This document shows, in pieces, positions 44,051 through 52,761 of a DNA stretch of 64,000 nt. Position 1 is the stretch's first letter; every line of letters starts with the position of its first letter. A program made the position numbers and the translations under genes. The stretch spans positions 1 to 64,000 of IMG/VR virus record IMGVR_UViG_3300027972_000007. One strand, written 5' to 3'. The stretch comes from a virus. The notes under the pieces are model-generated. The model worked only from the letters and a program-made list of their open reading frames with translations, had not been told where the DNA came from and ran no database searches.

Positions 44051-45555
44051 GAGGACAAGTAACATATATTACAAGTGCTGCCACTTTGAACGAATATCAA
44101 ACTAATATAAATATTGATATTAATAATTCACTATTATTTACAACATTTAGTGCAGATAACGGCGATTATGGTTTGAGATCATTTTCGTATGATGACAGTG
44201 GTATTGTTACTTCAGCAGACAAAGATATAATTGGAAGTGTAGCAATCGAAAACATTGAAATAGATACTATTAATAAATTACTTTTTGTAGATTATGATAC
44301 TAAAATTTATTCTTATATTTATGATACTTCAGGTAATATGACAAGCGCCGATTGTTTTGAAGGATTAAGTTCAGCTACTAATATAAATGGGTTATGTGTC
44401 GACAATACAAATTCATTACTTTTTGCGAGCAGTGATCAATTTGCAGCTTTATCATTTTCATATGATACTTCAGGTAATATGACCAGCGCTGAAGAATATG
44501 GTACAAGTGCAGGAAAAATAGATTTAGATAAAGAAATAACTAAATTATTTCTTTTGAGTGCGGGAGCTGTTGTAATGGTATATTATGATACTTCAGGCAA
44601 TAATTTTGTTTATATGGATTCATTAGTATTAGATGATAATACAAATAATATTGCTATAGATAATATTAGAGATTTAATTTTTATTACAAGGAATATCAAT
44701 GGCGGTTTGATTTCAGTATTATACAATAATGCGAACATAACAACATCTGCATTTTCAAATTCGCCGGGCGGTGCAGGGTATGGCGTAATTATAGATCAAA
44801 ATAGGCAATTAGTTATCAATTGTAATGGTGTCGGAACGGGATATATTTATAGTTATAATTGTAATGGCGAATTAAAAATGTTAGATTATATACCTGGTTC
44901 ATCTGATAATAGATATATAGTAATTGATAATGTAAAAAAATTAATATTCACTAATGATGTTTATAGTGATAATGATCCTTATGGTAGAATAAAAAGTTTT
45001 TCATATGATTGGGATAGTACATTTTATTCTGATATAAATAATTCTTATTCTGATACTGGAACTGGAACAAGTGCAAGCCCATTTAATGAATCACAATTGG
45101 AATTATTTTTGAGTGGAACTTCGGCATTTGATGGTTATGTTACAAGTGCAGATACTATTAGAATAAAAGGTGATTGTATTAAAAGTACTGGAAGTAATTT
45201 ACAATTATTTGAAAATATAAATACAAAAGTAACAATTACTTCATGGCAAGATAGAAGTCCTTGGTCTGTTTATCATATAAGTGCTACGGGAATAAGTGGT
45301 TGCACTATGATTTCTCAATATGAACCGTCTAATTTTTCGACAAATAGCGCAGATATTGATTTAATAATAGAAGATGGGATCATAAATAAACCGTATATAA
45401 ATATGGATAATAATAGTGAATATTTTATTTTTAAAAATTGCATATTTTATGATAATTTAAATTTATCAATATTAGATGGTAGCATTTTAGATTTTAATGG
45501 CTGTACAAGAACCAGCGGGGATAATAACTATTATGGGTATCAATTGTTGGGTTAA
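44047..45555 (+). CDS. Beta-propeller-like appendage protein
   Basis: 502 residues. Residues about 1-320 contain repeated units like F-S-Y-D-x-S-G-x-x-T-S-A-D and I-D-x-x-x-x-L-L-F, i.e. beta-propeller blades of the lactonase/YVTN type. From about 325 a copy of the beta-helix module (SDINNSYSDTGTGTSASPF). Nine TSA tripeptides. Start overlaps the upstream stop. Function as receptor-binding or decoration protein is inferred. Confidence 0.7.
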   Translation: MRGQVTYITSAATLNEYQTNINIDINNSLLFTTFSADNGDYGLRSFSYDDSGIVTSADKDIIGSVAIENIEIDTINKLLFVDYDTKIYSYIYDTSGNMTSADCFEGLSSATNINGLCVDNTNSLLFASSDQFAALSFSYDTSGNMTSAEEYGTSAGKIDLDKEITKLFLLSAGAVVMVYYDTSGNNFVYMDSLVLDDNTNNIAIDNIRDLIFITRNINGGLISVLYNNANITTSAFSNSPGGAGYGVIIDQNRQLVINCNGVGTGYIYSYNCNGELKMLDYIPGSSDNRYIVIDNVKKLIFTNDVYSDNDPYGRIKSFSYDWDSTFYSDINNSYSDTGTGTSASPFNESQLELFLSGTSAFDGYVTSADTIRIKGDCIKSTGSNLQLFENINTKVTITSWQDRSPWSVYHISATGISGCTMISQYEPSNFSTNSADIDLIIEDGIINKPYINMDNNSEYFIFKNCIFYDNLNLSILDGSILDFNGCTRTSGDNNYYGYQLLG

Positions 45556-45567
45556 AAAGGATGATAA

Positions 45568-46617
45568 ATGTCAATAATTATTAGACATAATGACTGTGCT
45601 TTTATAGATAGCAAACCATATGATTTGGGTGCTGTTACTTCACCACTCGACGGTATAGATATATCTAGTATTGAATTTAATTATTGTGCAGTTACAGATT
45701 CACAGACAGTTTTTTCTGCTGGCGTTTCTGCTACCGATTCAATAACATATTTAAATAATGATTTTAGTTGGGATCAAGATAGTAAAGTTTTTCCTACATT
45801 TGCTAATATAGATAAAGAAAGTATTAGATTTAGTGAATATGGTTTAAGTTCCACTAGCGTAGATAGAGCTTCGAGCTGGGTTACTAATGATATTAATACT
45901 GGATTTTATCGAGATAGTAGATTAGGACCTGGAGCATGGTTTTTTAATTTAACGGGTCATATCGGGGCATTTTATTTTGGTCCTATTAGTGGAGCTCATG
46001 TTACTCCGGAACCATTAGAAATAACTTTAGAATTATTAGAACCAACTATTATAATTGGCGATGTTATAACAGTTACTCCCGAACCATTAAATATATTTTT
46101 AGAATTATTAGATCCAACAATTTATTCTTATGAAGATGTGGTTGTTGATTTTGTCGGCTCGCCACTTAAAGGTTCGAGTCCATTAGACGTAGATTTTACG
46201 GCAACAGTTAATTTGCTTTCAGAAACATTACAGAATTATAATATAACAAGTTATAAATGGTATTTTGATTATGATATTTCTGCCGCTACTTCTGCAACAA
46301 CAGATATTCCAACCACCAGCCATACATTTAGCGGATATTCAGGTAAAACATTTTCTATTAATTTAGATGTTGTTCTTACAAGCAAATCAACATCTGCTAC
46401 AATTACAAGAAGTAAATATAAATCTAATTATATAACTCTTTGTGGAATGCAACAACCAGTTAGATTTGGTACTGATAGATTGATTGATTTGAAAGGTTAT
46501 TTATCTGATTATCATCAAGAAACTGATATTTATAATTTTATAAAAATGTTTGAAGATTATTTAAATACAATGTATGAAGGAAATAAAAGTTACGAATACA
46601 GTGAAGAGGATTTATAA
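45568..46617 (+). CDS. Appendage protein with PKD-like domain
   Basis: 349 residues. Two near-identical stretches V-T-P-E-P-L-x-I-x-L-E-L-L-(E/D)-P-T-I at about 148-165 and 169-183 form a short tandem repeat. From about 190 a PKD-like domain (VVVDFVGSPLKGSSPLDVDFTATV, then YKWYFDYD, then TTSHTFSGYSG). The C-terminal ~60 residues are different (FGTDRLIDLKGYLSDYHQETDIYNFIKMFEDYLN) and may dock to the baseplate. Confidence 0.72.
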   Translation: MSIIIRHNDCAFIDSKPYDLGAVTSPLDGIDISSIEFNYCAVTDSQTVFSAGVSATDSITYLNNDFSWDQDSKVFPTFANIDKESIRFSEYGLSSTSVDRASSWVTNDINTGFYRDSRLGPGAWFFNLTGHIGAFYFGPISGAHVTPEPLEITLELLEPTIIIGDVITVTPEPLNIFLELLDPTIYSYEDVVVDFVGSPLKGSSPLDVDFTATVNLLSETLQNYNITSYKWYFDYDISAATSATTDIPTTSHTFSGYSGKTFSINLDVVLTSKSTSATITRSKYKSNYITLCGMQQPVRFGTDRLIDLKGYLSDYHQETDIYNFIKMFEDYLNTMYEGNKSYEYSEEDL

Positions 46618-47550
46618 GTGAATACTAAAAAAATAGTTTATATTTCGCCAGATTTTGCAACGAGTGGTATATCCATATTAGAGAAAATTCATCGATTAAA
46701 TGATTTACAAGATCCTGATTTAATGGATGTGGAGCACTTGCAATATTTTGCTAATAATTTAGGGTATAATGTAAATATTAATAGGGGGGAATTAGGGAAT
46801 TTAGCAGAATATGTGACGAGTGCTACATGTCCTGATATTGAAACTGAAAAATATTTGCGTTTTGCTATTAGAAATCTACCATTCTGGTATCGTATAAAAA
46901 CAACTCATAATGCAGTTAAAATAATGCTGTATTCTTTTGGATTAATTGGCGATATTTCTCAATATTATACTGATAATTATTTGCCTGAATCTGAAGGAGG
47001 AAGATGGGTAACAGAAGATATTAATCATCTAAGTTATTCATTAAGTGGAATCCCAAGTAATTTTTATCCGACGCCACATTTTATTGTGTGGGTGAACCTT
47101 GACCTCAGCACCAATAATTTGTCGTGGCAATATGAGAAGAAAAATGAAATAGTAAATGCAATAGAATCTGTCAAACCAGCCAATACCGTTTTTAGAAAAT
47201 TGGGTGGCTATACTAAAATTCCAATTAATCTCTATTGTTCGATTGCAGTTCGTTTTCATAGTATTTATATAAAATTACCAGTAGATGACGTATACGGCGA
47301 TTCCGATCATTGGTTTGGTTCAGCATCTGAATCTATGTCAGAATCTGCTTCTGAAAGTAAGTCTGCAAGTCTTTCAGAATCTGCTTCTGGATCACTTTCA
47401 GAATCTGCAAGTGAATCGAAAAGTCCAAGCAAATCTGAATCTGCTTCTGGATCATTGTCAGAATCTGCAAGCGGTTCTGCAAGTCCAAGTTTAAGTGAAT
47501 CTGCTTCTGGAAGTTTATCGGAATCTGCAAGCCCGTCAGGGGAAGAATAA
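46618..47550 (+). CDS. Tail protein with Ser-rich repeat tail
   Basis: 310 residues from a GTG start. The first ~235 residues look like the phage tail protein I/baseplate-wedge type (LEKIHRLNDLQDPDLMDVEHLQYFANNLGY, then RFAIRNLPFWYRIKTTHNAVKIMLYSFG). The last ~75 residues are a low-complexity Ser/Ala/Glu repeat (SESASGSLSESASES). Such serine-rich repeats occur in glycosylated adhesins. Exactly how it joins the baseplate is unknown. Confidence 0.72.
   Translation: MNTKKIVYISPDFATSGISILEKIHRLNDLQDPDLMDVEHLQYFANNLGYNVNINRGELGNLAEYVTSATCPDIETEKYLRFAIRNLPFWYRIKTTHNAVKIMLYSFGLIGDISQYYTDNYLPESEGGRWVTEDINHLSYSLSGIPSNFYPTPHFIVWVNLDLSTNNLSWQYEKKNEIVNAIESVKPANTVFRKLGGYTKIPINLYCSIAVRFHSIYIKLPVDDVYGDSDHWFGSASESMSESASESKSASLSESASGSLSESASESKSPSKSESASGSLSESASGSASPSLSESASGSLSESASPSGEE
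47325..47545 (+). repeat. Serine-rich tandem coding repeat
   Basis: Repeats of about 36-45 bases (TCAGAATCTGCTTCTGGA and variants) coding SESASGS/SESASES. Near-identical DNA in several units indicates length instability. Confidence 0.85.
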
Positions 47551-47556
47551 TAAATA
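47549..47556 (+). promoter_or_regulatory. Late-promoter-like sequence
   Basis: AATAAATA followed by ATTAAAA overlaps the preceding TAA stop; one base off the octamer. Confidence 0.55.
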
Positions 47557-47588
47557 ATTAAAATGATTATATTTAAAGGAGAAAATAA

Positions 47589-49616
47589 ATGTCTTTGCTA
47601 AATTTCAATATCGTGACTGAAAGTGGGCTGAACTATATTACTAGCGCATATAACGGCGGTCCATTAATTGCAATAAAATATTTTTTGCCATGCTATGACT
47701 ATCGAATCGACCAATTTGTGCATGACGGCTCGGAAACTTCAGTTATTGCTTTATCTGCTTCTGTTTCAGCTACAGACACAACTCCATCAGGAGAAAAAAT
47801 ATGGAATATATCAACAGATAATGCATATACTTTATCTGATACTGACGATTTTGTAACAAGTGCAGGCGGAGAAACATTAGATGACAGCGGCGATCCTTGG
47901 ATATTAACTGATGCAGTAATTTCAAAAGAACAAAAAATCAATTTATATAATGGTGTACCTTTAAGTAATTATGTTTCTGGAAGTGATGTTGATGCTTCAG
48001 CCACTTCTAATGCTTGGGAAATTTATGATGGTGCTTTAGTTGTCGGAAATAATGATGTTCCTGCAGAAACTTCAGCAGGTTCAAATAGATATTTTCAAGT
48101 TGTTGATTATTATCCAGTTTCTGACGGTAGTGTTCTAAAGGGTAGTTTTAAATGTAGATTAAATAAAAAATTAGGTACTGTTAAATTTAACAAAATAGCA
48201 TTATATGTTGTCCAGGTAGATAATAATGGTGTGGAAACTTCTTCGCCTGCATTATTTGCAGAAGCTGTAATAGATTCGCCTATTACAAAAACAAATTATG
48301 GAACTTCGGGTTTTGAAGATATTGTTATTGATGTTCAGATTCAAATTGGGTCAGTTACTACAAATTTCAGTGATGTTTTTTATGCAACAAGCGCAGATTA
48401 TTGGAGTAGAACAGTAGGTGGAGTTTATTATTCTGAAAAAGTTGGTATTGGTGTTTTTGATGACGGCTATGAAGAAATGCAAAATAAATTACATATTAAA
48501 GAGTCTGATGCCACAAAGCCACAATTAAGATTGGATTATGGAATAGGAACTTCGGCATTAACTTCAGCAACATTTCATACTACGTCGGCAGGCAATTTAG
48601 AAATTACATTATCAAGTAATAAAGCGATTCAACCAAAAACAACCGATTCTATCGATTTAGGAACCAGTGCTTTGGAATATAGAAAAGTTTATGCAACATC
48701 AGCTAATTTTGATTATTTGGATGATTCCGGTGCTGGTAGTATTAAGGTAAATAAAAATGTAGTGCCACTCACGCATAATGCTTATAATTTAGGCACTTCG
48801 ACCAGTCGTTGGGAAAATGGTTATTTTAATATTTTAGAAAGTAGCGCATCATATTCTGATTATTATTGTCCGAACACTAATGCTGTATCATATGCCAGTT
48901 TAGGTTCGAGTAGCAGAATTTGGAAATATTTATTTGCTGATACTTTATCTAATCCTAATAGTACAATTAAAATTGCAGAAACAATAATTCCGGTGACTGA
49001 TGAACGTTGTGGATTGGGTGATTCAAGTCATGCATATAGTGCTGCGTATATTAAAGATTTATATTTATCGAAAAAAAATAATTTTAAAACTGGTGAGTGG
49101 TATTTTTTAGGTAATCATACTTGGTATCCGAATAATGGATCTTTCTGGAATGCTGTTCCAACAGGTTTCGATAAATCATATAGTAGTTTGTACAATGAAT
49201 CACAATGGGATTATGTTGATATTTGGAATTGGAAATTTAGTGTTATTGGAAAAACATTATTTATAAAATTTACATTTCAATTAGATAAAAGTTCAAATAG
49301 TTTGACTGGAAGAACTGCTAATATATGCAGAACTGCAATTTTAACAGGTTCTAATGAAGGAGATTTATTAAATTCTATAGTTTCTGATAAAGCTGCAGGT
49401 ATCGCTACAAGCAGTAATAATCATTGTTTTACTATTGTTAATCCACAAACATCCGATCCAGTATTAATTTTAATGGTTAAATTTTTTAATTCTGCTGAGA
49501 GTGGTTTTGATCAGAGAAATGGATTTTTATTTTCAATACAAAAATCTTCTTCTGCAGCATGGAATAGTGCAGCAAGATATTATGCCGCATGTACTTTAAC
49601 TTATGAATTATCATAA
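47589..49616 (+). CDS. Tail fibre or baseplate appendage protein
   Basis: 675 residues. N-terminal part matches the phage fibre-attachment style (ITSAYNGGPLIAIKYFLPCYDYRID). The middle holds the fibre repeat (LHIKESDATKPQLRLDYG, DSIDLGTSALEYRKVYATSANFDYL, AYNLGTSTSRWENGYF), typical of shaft domains. C-terminal ~130 residues (WYFLGNHTWYPNNGSF...) form a distal head domain. Nine TSA tripeptides. Confidence 0.78.
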   Translation: MSLLNFNIVTESGLNYITSAYNGGPLIAIKYFLPCYDYRIDQFVHDGSETSVIALSASVSATDTTPSGEKIWNISTDNAYTLSDTDDFVTSAGGETLDDSGDPWILTDAVISKEQKINLYNGVPLSNYVSGSDVDASATSNAWEIYDGALVVGNNDVPAETSAGSNRYFQVVDYYPVSDGSVLKGSFKCRLNKKLGTVKFNKIALYVVQVDNNGVETSSPALFAEAVIDSPITKTNYGTSGFEDIVIDVQIQIGSVTTNFSDVFYATSADYWSRTVGGVYYSEKVGIGVFDDGYEEMQNKLHIKESDATKPQLRLDYGIGTSALTSATFHTTSAGNLEITLSSNKAIQPKTTDSIDLGTSALEYRKVYATSANFDYLDDSGAGSIKVNKNVVPLTHNAYNLGTSTSRWENGYFNILESSASYSDYYCPNTNAVSYASLGSSSRIWKYLFADTLSNPNSTIKIAETIIPVTDERCGLGDSSHAYSAAYIKDLYLSKKNNFKTGEWYFLGNHTWYPNNGSFWNAVPTGFDKSYSSLYNESQWDYVDIWNWKFSVIGKTLFIKFTFQLDKSSNSLTGRTANICRTAILTGSNEGDLLNSIVSDKAAGIATSSNNHCFTIVNPQTSDPVLILMVKFFNSAESGFDQRNGFLFSIQKSSSAAWNSAARYYAACTLTYELS

Positions 49617-49626
49617 AAGGATATAA

Positions 49627-50136
49627 ATGGGCACGCCTAATTTTTTTAATACTACAAAATGGAGGTTGGAATTTTCTAATATTCCAACTATTACTAATTT
49701 AAACAATATGAAATTGTATAATGATTATGTAAGAAATTGTACAATACCAGAATTTGCATTAGATAATGATTACAGTAATTATGGTACAGTTATTTATAAA
49801 AGGCCTATTACAAAAGTTAATGAAAATTTAGGTAATTTGGATATTGAATTTAAATGTTCTGAAGATTTAGAAAATTATACTAATCTGTTTCAATATATTC
49901 AGTATTTAAAATATGGCGAAGATTTACCTGAAGATGTAATAGTAGATAATGTTATAAAAAATATTAGTATTGTAATATTAGATAATCAAAATAGAGATAA
50001 GAAAATAATTTATTTTACGAATGTTTATTTGAGTTCAATTAGTAGTTTAAATTTACTATATGGTGAAGAAATAGAAGTGACGTTTACTGCTTCATTCTTC
50101 TTTCAAGAGATGAAAATTAAAGATCCACAAGCATAA
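49627..50136 (+). CDS. Tube-fold-like tail protein
   Basis: 169 residues. WRLEFSNIPTITNLNNMKLYNDYVRNCTIPEFAL, then LDIEFKCSEDLENYTNLFQYIQYL, and a terminal YGEEIEVTFTASFFFQEM resemble the tube fold seen at 25688 and 26332. Could be a baseplate tube-like component. Tentative. Confidence 0.6.
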   Translation: MGTPNFFNTTKWRLEFSNIPTITNLNNMKLYNDYVRNCTIPEFALDNDYSNYGTVIYKRPITKVNENLGNLDIEFKCSEDLENYTNLFQYIQYLKYGEDLPEDVIVDNVIKNISIVILDNQNRDKKIIYFTNVYLSSISSLNLLYGEEIEVTFTASFFFQEMKIKDPQA

Positions 50137-50147
50137 AGAGGTAACAA

Positions 50148-50510
50148 ATGAATATTGTGAAAGTTGAATTGTTGAAAGATGCTAATGTAATTATTGAAAC
50201 ATTAGAAAGAATTGGTATAGCAAATATAGGTTTAAAAACATTATGGCCAAGCTGTTATTTGTATACTGAAAATGAAGAACATTTTATAGTTCATTTTAAA
50301 GAATTGTTTTTATTAACTAAAGAAAATAGCTATAATAATGTAAGTGAAAAAGATATTGAAAGAAGAAATGCTGTAATATGGAATTTAAAAAATTGGGGGT
50401 TGATTAATGTCGATGAAAATTTAATTGAGCCCCATAGTGAAAAAGTATTTGTATTGCAGCATAAAGAAAAAAGAGAATGGAAAATAGAACATAAGATTAA
50501 GTACAGATAA
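50148..50510 (+). CDS. regA: RegA-like translational repressor
   Basis: 120 residues (T4 RegA 122). Alignment is clear: ETLERIGIANIGLKTLWPSCYLYTENEEHFIVHFKELFLL ... IERRNAVIWNLKNWGLI corresponds to RegA's TLTRMGIAN...SCHIL...YYIVHFKEML...IAWLLEDWGLI. RegA binds mRNA start regions and represses early genes. It lies between tail genes and the early-type promoter at 50519, away from its replication-gene position in T4. Confidence 0.9.
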   Translation: MNIVKVELLKDANVIIETLERIGIANIGLKTLWPSCYLYTENEEHFIVHFKELFLLTKENSYNNVSEKDIERRNAVIWNLKNWGLINVDENLIEPHSEKVFVLQHKEKREWKIEHKIKYR

Positions 50511-50518
50511 AATATTCC

Positions 50519-50552
50519 TTGACTTTTATTGCGTTATAATATATATTATAAT
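50519..50552 (+). promoter_or_regulatory. Early-type promoter with palindrome
   Basis: TTGACT (50519-50524), 17 bp, TATATT (50542-50547), covered by the palindrome TTATAATATATATTATAA. It drives the leader-bearing gene at 50588. Confidence 0.87.
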
Positions 50553-50587
50553 AAGAAAGAAAATAAACAATTAAAAGGAGAAAATAT

Positions 50588-50908
50588 ATGAATAAGAAAG
50601 TTGTAGATTATCTGAATGAGGATGTAAAGAAAACAATAAAATTATCCGATGTCAGAAAAAAGTTGGAAGAAGAAAATGTCGGCGATCAGATAACCACAAA
50701 AAACGGTAATATATTAGTAAGAAAAGGATATTTTTATTCGAGCGGGGGTAGCGAAGAAAAATTAGCTTCCAGAATTACTCCAATTTTAGATTCTATGAAT
50801 ATTAAATACACAATAGTTGATAAAGGAAATGTATGGAGATCTTTTAAAGGCGGTGCGCCCATAGCCAAACAGTCCCATTGGTATGTAGAAATAAAAATAA
50901 ATGAATAA
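50588..50908 (+). CDS. Leader-bearing protein (MNKKVVDYLNE type)
   Basis: 106 residues. Leader MNKKVVDYLNE, a second version of the capsid-targeting-like leader. Body: helical then beta (ITTKNGNILVRKGYFYSSGG, SHWYVEIKI). Driven by an early-type promoter rather than a late one, which is odd for a protein expected to be packaged in the head. Confidence 0.75.
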   Translation: MNKKVVDYLNEDVKKTIKLSDVRKKLEEENVGDQITTKNGNILVRKGYFYSSGGSEEKLASRITPILDSMNIKYTIVDKGNVWRSFKGGAPIAKQSHWYVEIKINE

Positions 50909-50919
50909 TTTAAATTCAT

Positions 50920-51036
50920 ATGAAATTATTATCTAATATTTGGAAATCTTTTATTCTATTAAACAAAGTTGTAATAGGATTTATTGTAGTTTTCTTTTAC
51001 TTTGATTATTTAATAATTTTTTATAAAGGACAATAA
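50920..51036 (+). CDS. Small membrane peptide
   Basis: 38 residues with one hydrophobic segment (VVIGFIVVFFYFDYLIIFY). No strong ribosome site. A decayed copy of its 3' end lies at 51628-51657, implying that the region was duplicated. Confidence 0.4.
   Translation: MKLLSNIWKSFILLNKVVIGFIVVFFYFDYLIIFYKGQ
51007..51036 (+). repeat. 30 bp direct repeat, copy 1
   Basis: Identical to 51628-51657 (TATTTAATAATTTTTTATAA and GGACAATAA). Lies just before the start at 51038, as copy 2 lies before the start at 51659. Confidence 0.9.
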
Positions 51037-51037
51037 T

Positions 51038-51301
51038 ATGTCATTAGGTAGTAACAGAGTCGGATTGCCGGGAGTATACACCAATAAAGTTAAAGAAACA
51101 TCTCATAAGATTATTATTGGAGATAAAGAATATACATTAAAAATTAAAAATAAATCTCATATGGGTAATCCAGTTGGTTTTAATTATACTATTAATGATA
51201 GTAAAAAGATTTTTTGTAATCGTTTAACAAGAGATGAAGTTATTGAAAGTGCTAAAAAAAGAATAGAAAGTGGTAATATAATAGATTATTTAAAAAAATA
51301 G
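51038..51301 (+). CDS. Hypothetical protein
   Basis: 87 residues (SLGSNRVGLPGVYTNKVKETSHKIIIGDKEYTLKI...). Beta-rich first part, then a helical end with RDEVIESAKKRIE. No leader. It shares the 30 bp upstream repeat with the leader-bearing gene at 51659. TAAAGGA ribosome site. Confidence 0.65.
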   Translation: MSLGSNRVGLPGVYTNKVKETSHKIIIGDKEYTLKIKNKSHMGNPVGFNYTINDSKKIFCNRLTRDEVIESAKKRIESGNIIDYLKK

Positions 51302-51327
51302 ATTCTTTTCTTAAGGAGTATGGAGTT

Positions 51328-51582
51328 ATGAATAAGAAAGTTGCAGATTATTTAAATGAGGCAGCGAATAAAAAGAAAACTAAAGGAAAACTATTAACAA
51401 TAAAAACGGCAAAGACAGCAAAGGTTATTAGAAACATACAGCATCCAGAATGGGGAACAAAAAAGTTTAATTACAACGACCAACCACTTCCTAATGGTGA
51501 TGTTTGTAGTTCATTTGGAAGTGGGTCAGATTCGGCAGTTCTTTTCGAAAAAGACTATAAGTTTTGGGAAGTAGTCGCATAA
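51328..51582 (+). CDS. Leader-bearing protein (MNKKVADYLNE type)
   Basis: 84 residues. Leader MNKKVADYLNEA, then Lys-rich linker and a small domain (KTAKVIRNIQHPEWGTKKFNYN...). Family unknown. AAGGAG ribosome site. Confidence 0.75.
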   Translation: MNKKVADYLNEAANKKKTKGKLLTIKTAKTAKVIRNIQHPEWGTKKFNYNDQPLPNGDVCSSFGSGSDSAVLFEKDYKFWEVVA

Positions 51583-51627
51583 AAGAAAAGTCCGATTTTT
51601 ACAAATATAATTTTCTTTTATACAACA

Positions 51628-51657
51628 TATTTAATAATTTTTTATAAAGGACAATAA
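51628..51657 (+). repeat. 30 bp direct repeat, copy 2
   Basis: Matches 51007-51036. Upstream sequence in frame reads like the end of the small membrane peptide (FFY..YLIIFYKGQ), so it is a duplicate remnant. Confidence 0.85.
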
Positions 51658-51658
51658 C

Positions 51659-51976
51659 ATGAATAAGAAAGTTGTAGATTATTTGAATGAAACGGTAAAT
51701 GATATACATAAAAGTAATACTAACGAAGAACAAATTTTAGAATATTTAGAGAAAAATAAAATAAAATTTAAAATTTTAAAGAATCATATTAAATTAGTTA
51801 ATTATGATTACAATAAAAAAGACAACGATTTTGTTGAAAATTTAGGCTATATGATAAAATATGATTCTAATAGTGATTATTTTAAATTATATCCAAGAGT
51901 TCAACAACATTTTAATTATCTACACTGGACTCAATATACAACAAGACGACAGCAAACACCGGAAGGTTCTAAATAA
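51659..51976 (+). CDS. Leader-bearing protein (MNKKVVDYLNE type)
   Basis: 105 residues. Leader MNKKVVDYLNET. Body has a helix then a beta-hairpin (KFKILKNHIKLVNYDYNK) and a C-terminal part rich in Tyr/Arg/Gln. Family unknown. Confidence 0.72.
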   Translation: MNKKVVDYLNETVNDIHKSNTNEEQILEYLEKNKIKFKILKNHIKLVNYDYNKKDNDFVENLGYMIKYDSNSDYFKLYPRVQQHFNYLHWTQYTTRRQQTPEGSK

Positions 51977-52038
51977 TTATAAAAATAAAAGAGTTTGGAT
52001 TGATGCTTATACTCAATTAATAAAGGTTTATCCTTCTT

Positions 52039-52644
52039 ATGAATTTGAATTTGGTTTGTTCAGATTTTTCTTGTCCTTGTTATAGTGAATGTTGTTTTCT
52101 TCCAACTTCATTATTCCCTTATTTTAATGAAATTACATTTTTATTTGTTGGCCAAGGCGGCGGTAGCGAAGAAAGAAAACAACGATTACCTTTTGTTGGT
52201 GATGCAGGAAAACGACTCCACGATCTTTTAAACTTGTGTAAAGAAACATATCACCATTTTGGTTTTGCCCTTTCTAATACTATTCGTAATAATCCGGAAA
52301 ATAATAGAGTTCCTACAAAAGAAGAATACGACCATTGTAAAATTCATCTTTATAAAGATATACAAAATTTAAGAGAATTTGGTCTTTCAGTAATAATTCC
52401 TCTTGGAAATAATTCTAAAGAATTATTATTAAATATTAAAGGTACTATGAAAAATTGTCACGGTAATATATATAAGTATAAAGATTACATTATAGTGCCA
52501 ACATATCATCCAGCAGCTATGATTAGACAAAATCCAATCTTTAATGAAAACAAATTAAGTGAATTCGAACAATGTTTTATTGATGATATGGGTAAAGTGT
52601 TTAAGTACTTAAAATTATATCCAAAAACCGATAAAATAGTATAG
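52039..52644 (+). CDS. Uracil-DNA glycosylase-like protein (family 4/5 type)
   Basis: 201 residues. N-terminal Cys cluster (C7, C12, C14, C18, C19) could hold a Fe-S cluster as in family 4 enzymes. Motif A FVGQGGGSEERKQRLPFVGDAGKRL, then SNTIRNNPENNRVPT, and motif B PTYHPAAMIR with H157. Differs from the usual GEAPG motif (here GQGGG), so activity is uncertain. A 33-base fragment of this gene reappears at 59584. Confidence 0.8.
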   Translation: MNLNLVCSDFSCPCYSECCFLPTSLFPYFNEITFLFVGQGGGSEERKQRLPFVGDAGKRLHDLLNLCKETYHHFGFALSNTIRNNPENNRVPTKEEYDHCKIHLYKDIQNLREFGLSVIIPLGNNSKELLLNIKGTMKNCHGNIYKYKDYIIVPTYHPAAMIRQNPIFNENKLSEFEQCFIDDMGKVFKYLKLYPKTDKIV

Positions 52645-52653
52645 ATTTTATAC

Positions 52654-52715
52654 CTAGAATTGAGGATAATTGGAAAGTAATATCAAAGTATATTAAAAAT
52701 TATCCTTGTTTTTAG
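52654..52715. repeat. Near-palindromic intergenic element, copy D
   Basis: CTAGAATTGAGGATAATT ... AAATTATCCTTGTTTTTAG. The core (GTAATATCAAAGTA) is in the opposite orientation to copies A and C: its reverse complement aligns with copy A over the whole length. Intergenic. Confidence 0.82.
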
Positions 52716-52761
52716 ACTCAAAATAATATATATTTAATAGATATATTTTCAAAGGAGTTTT

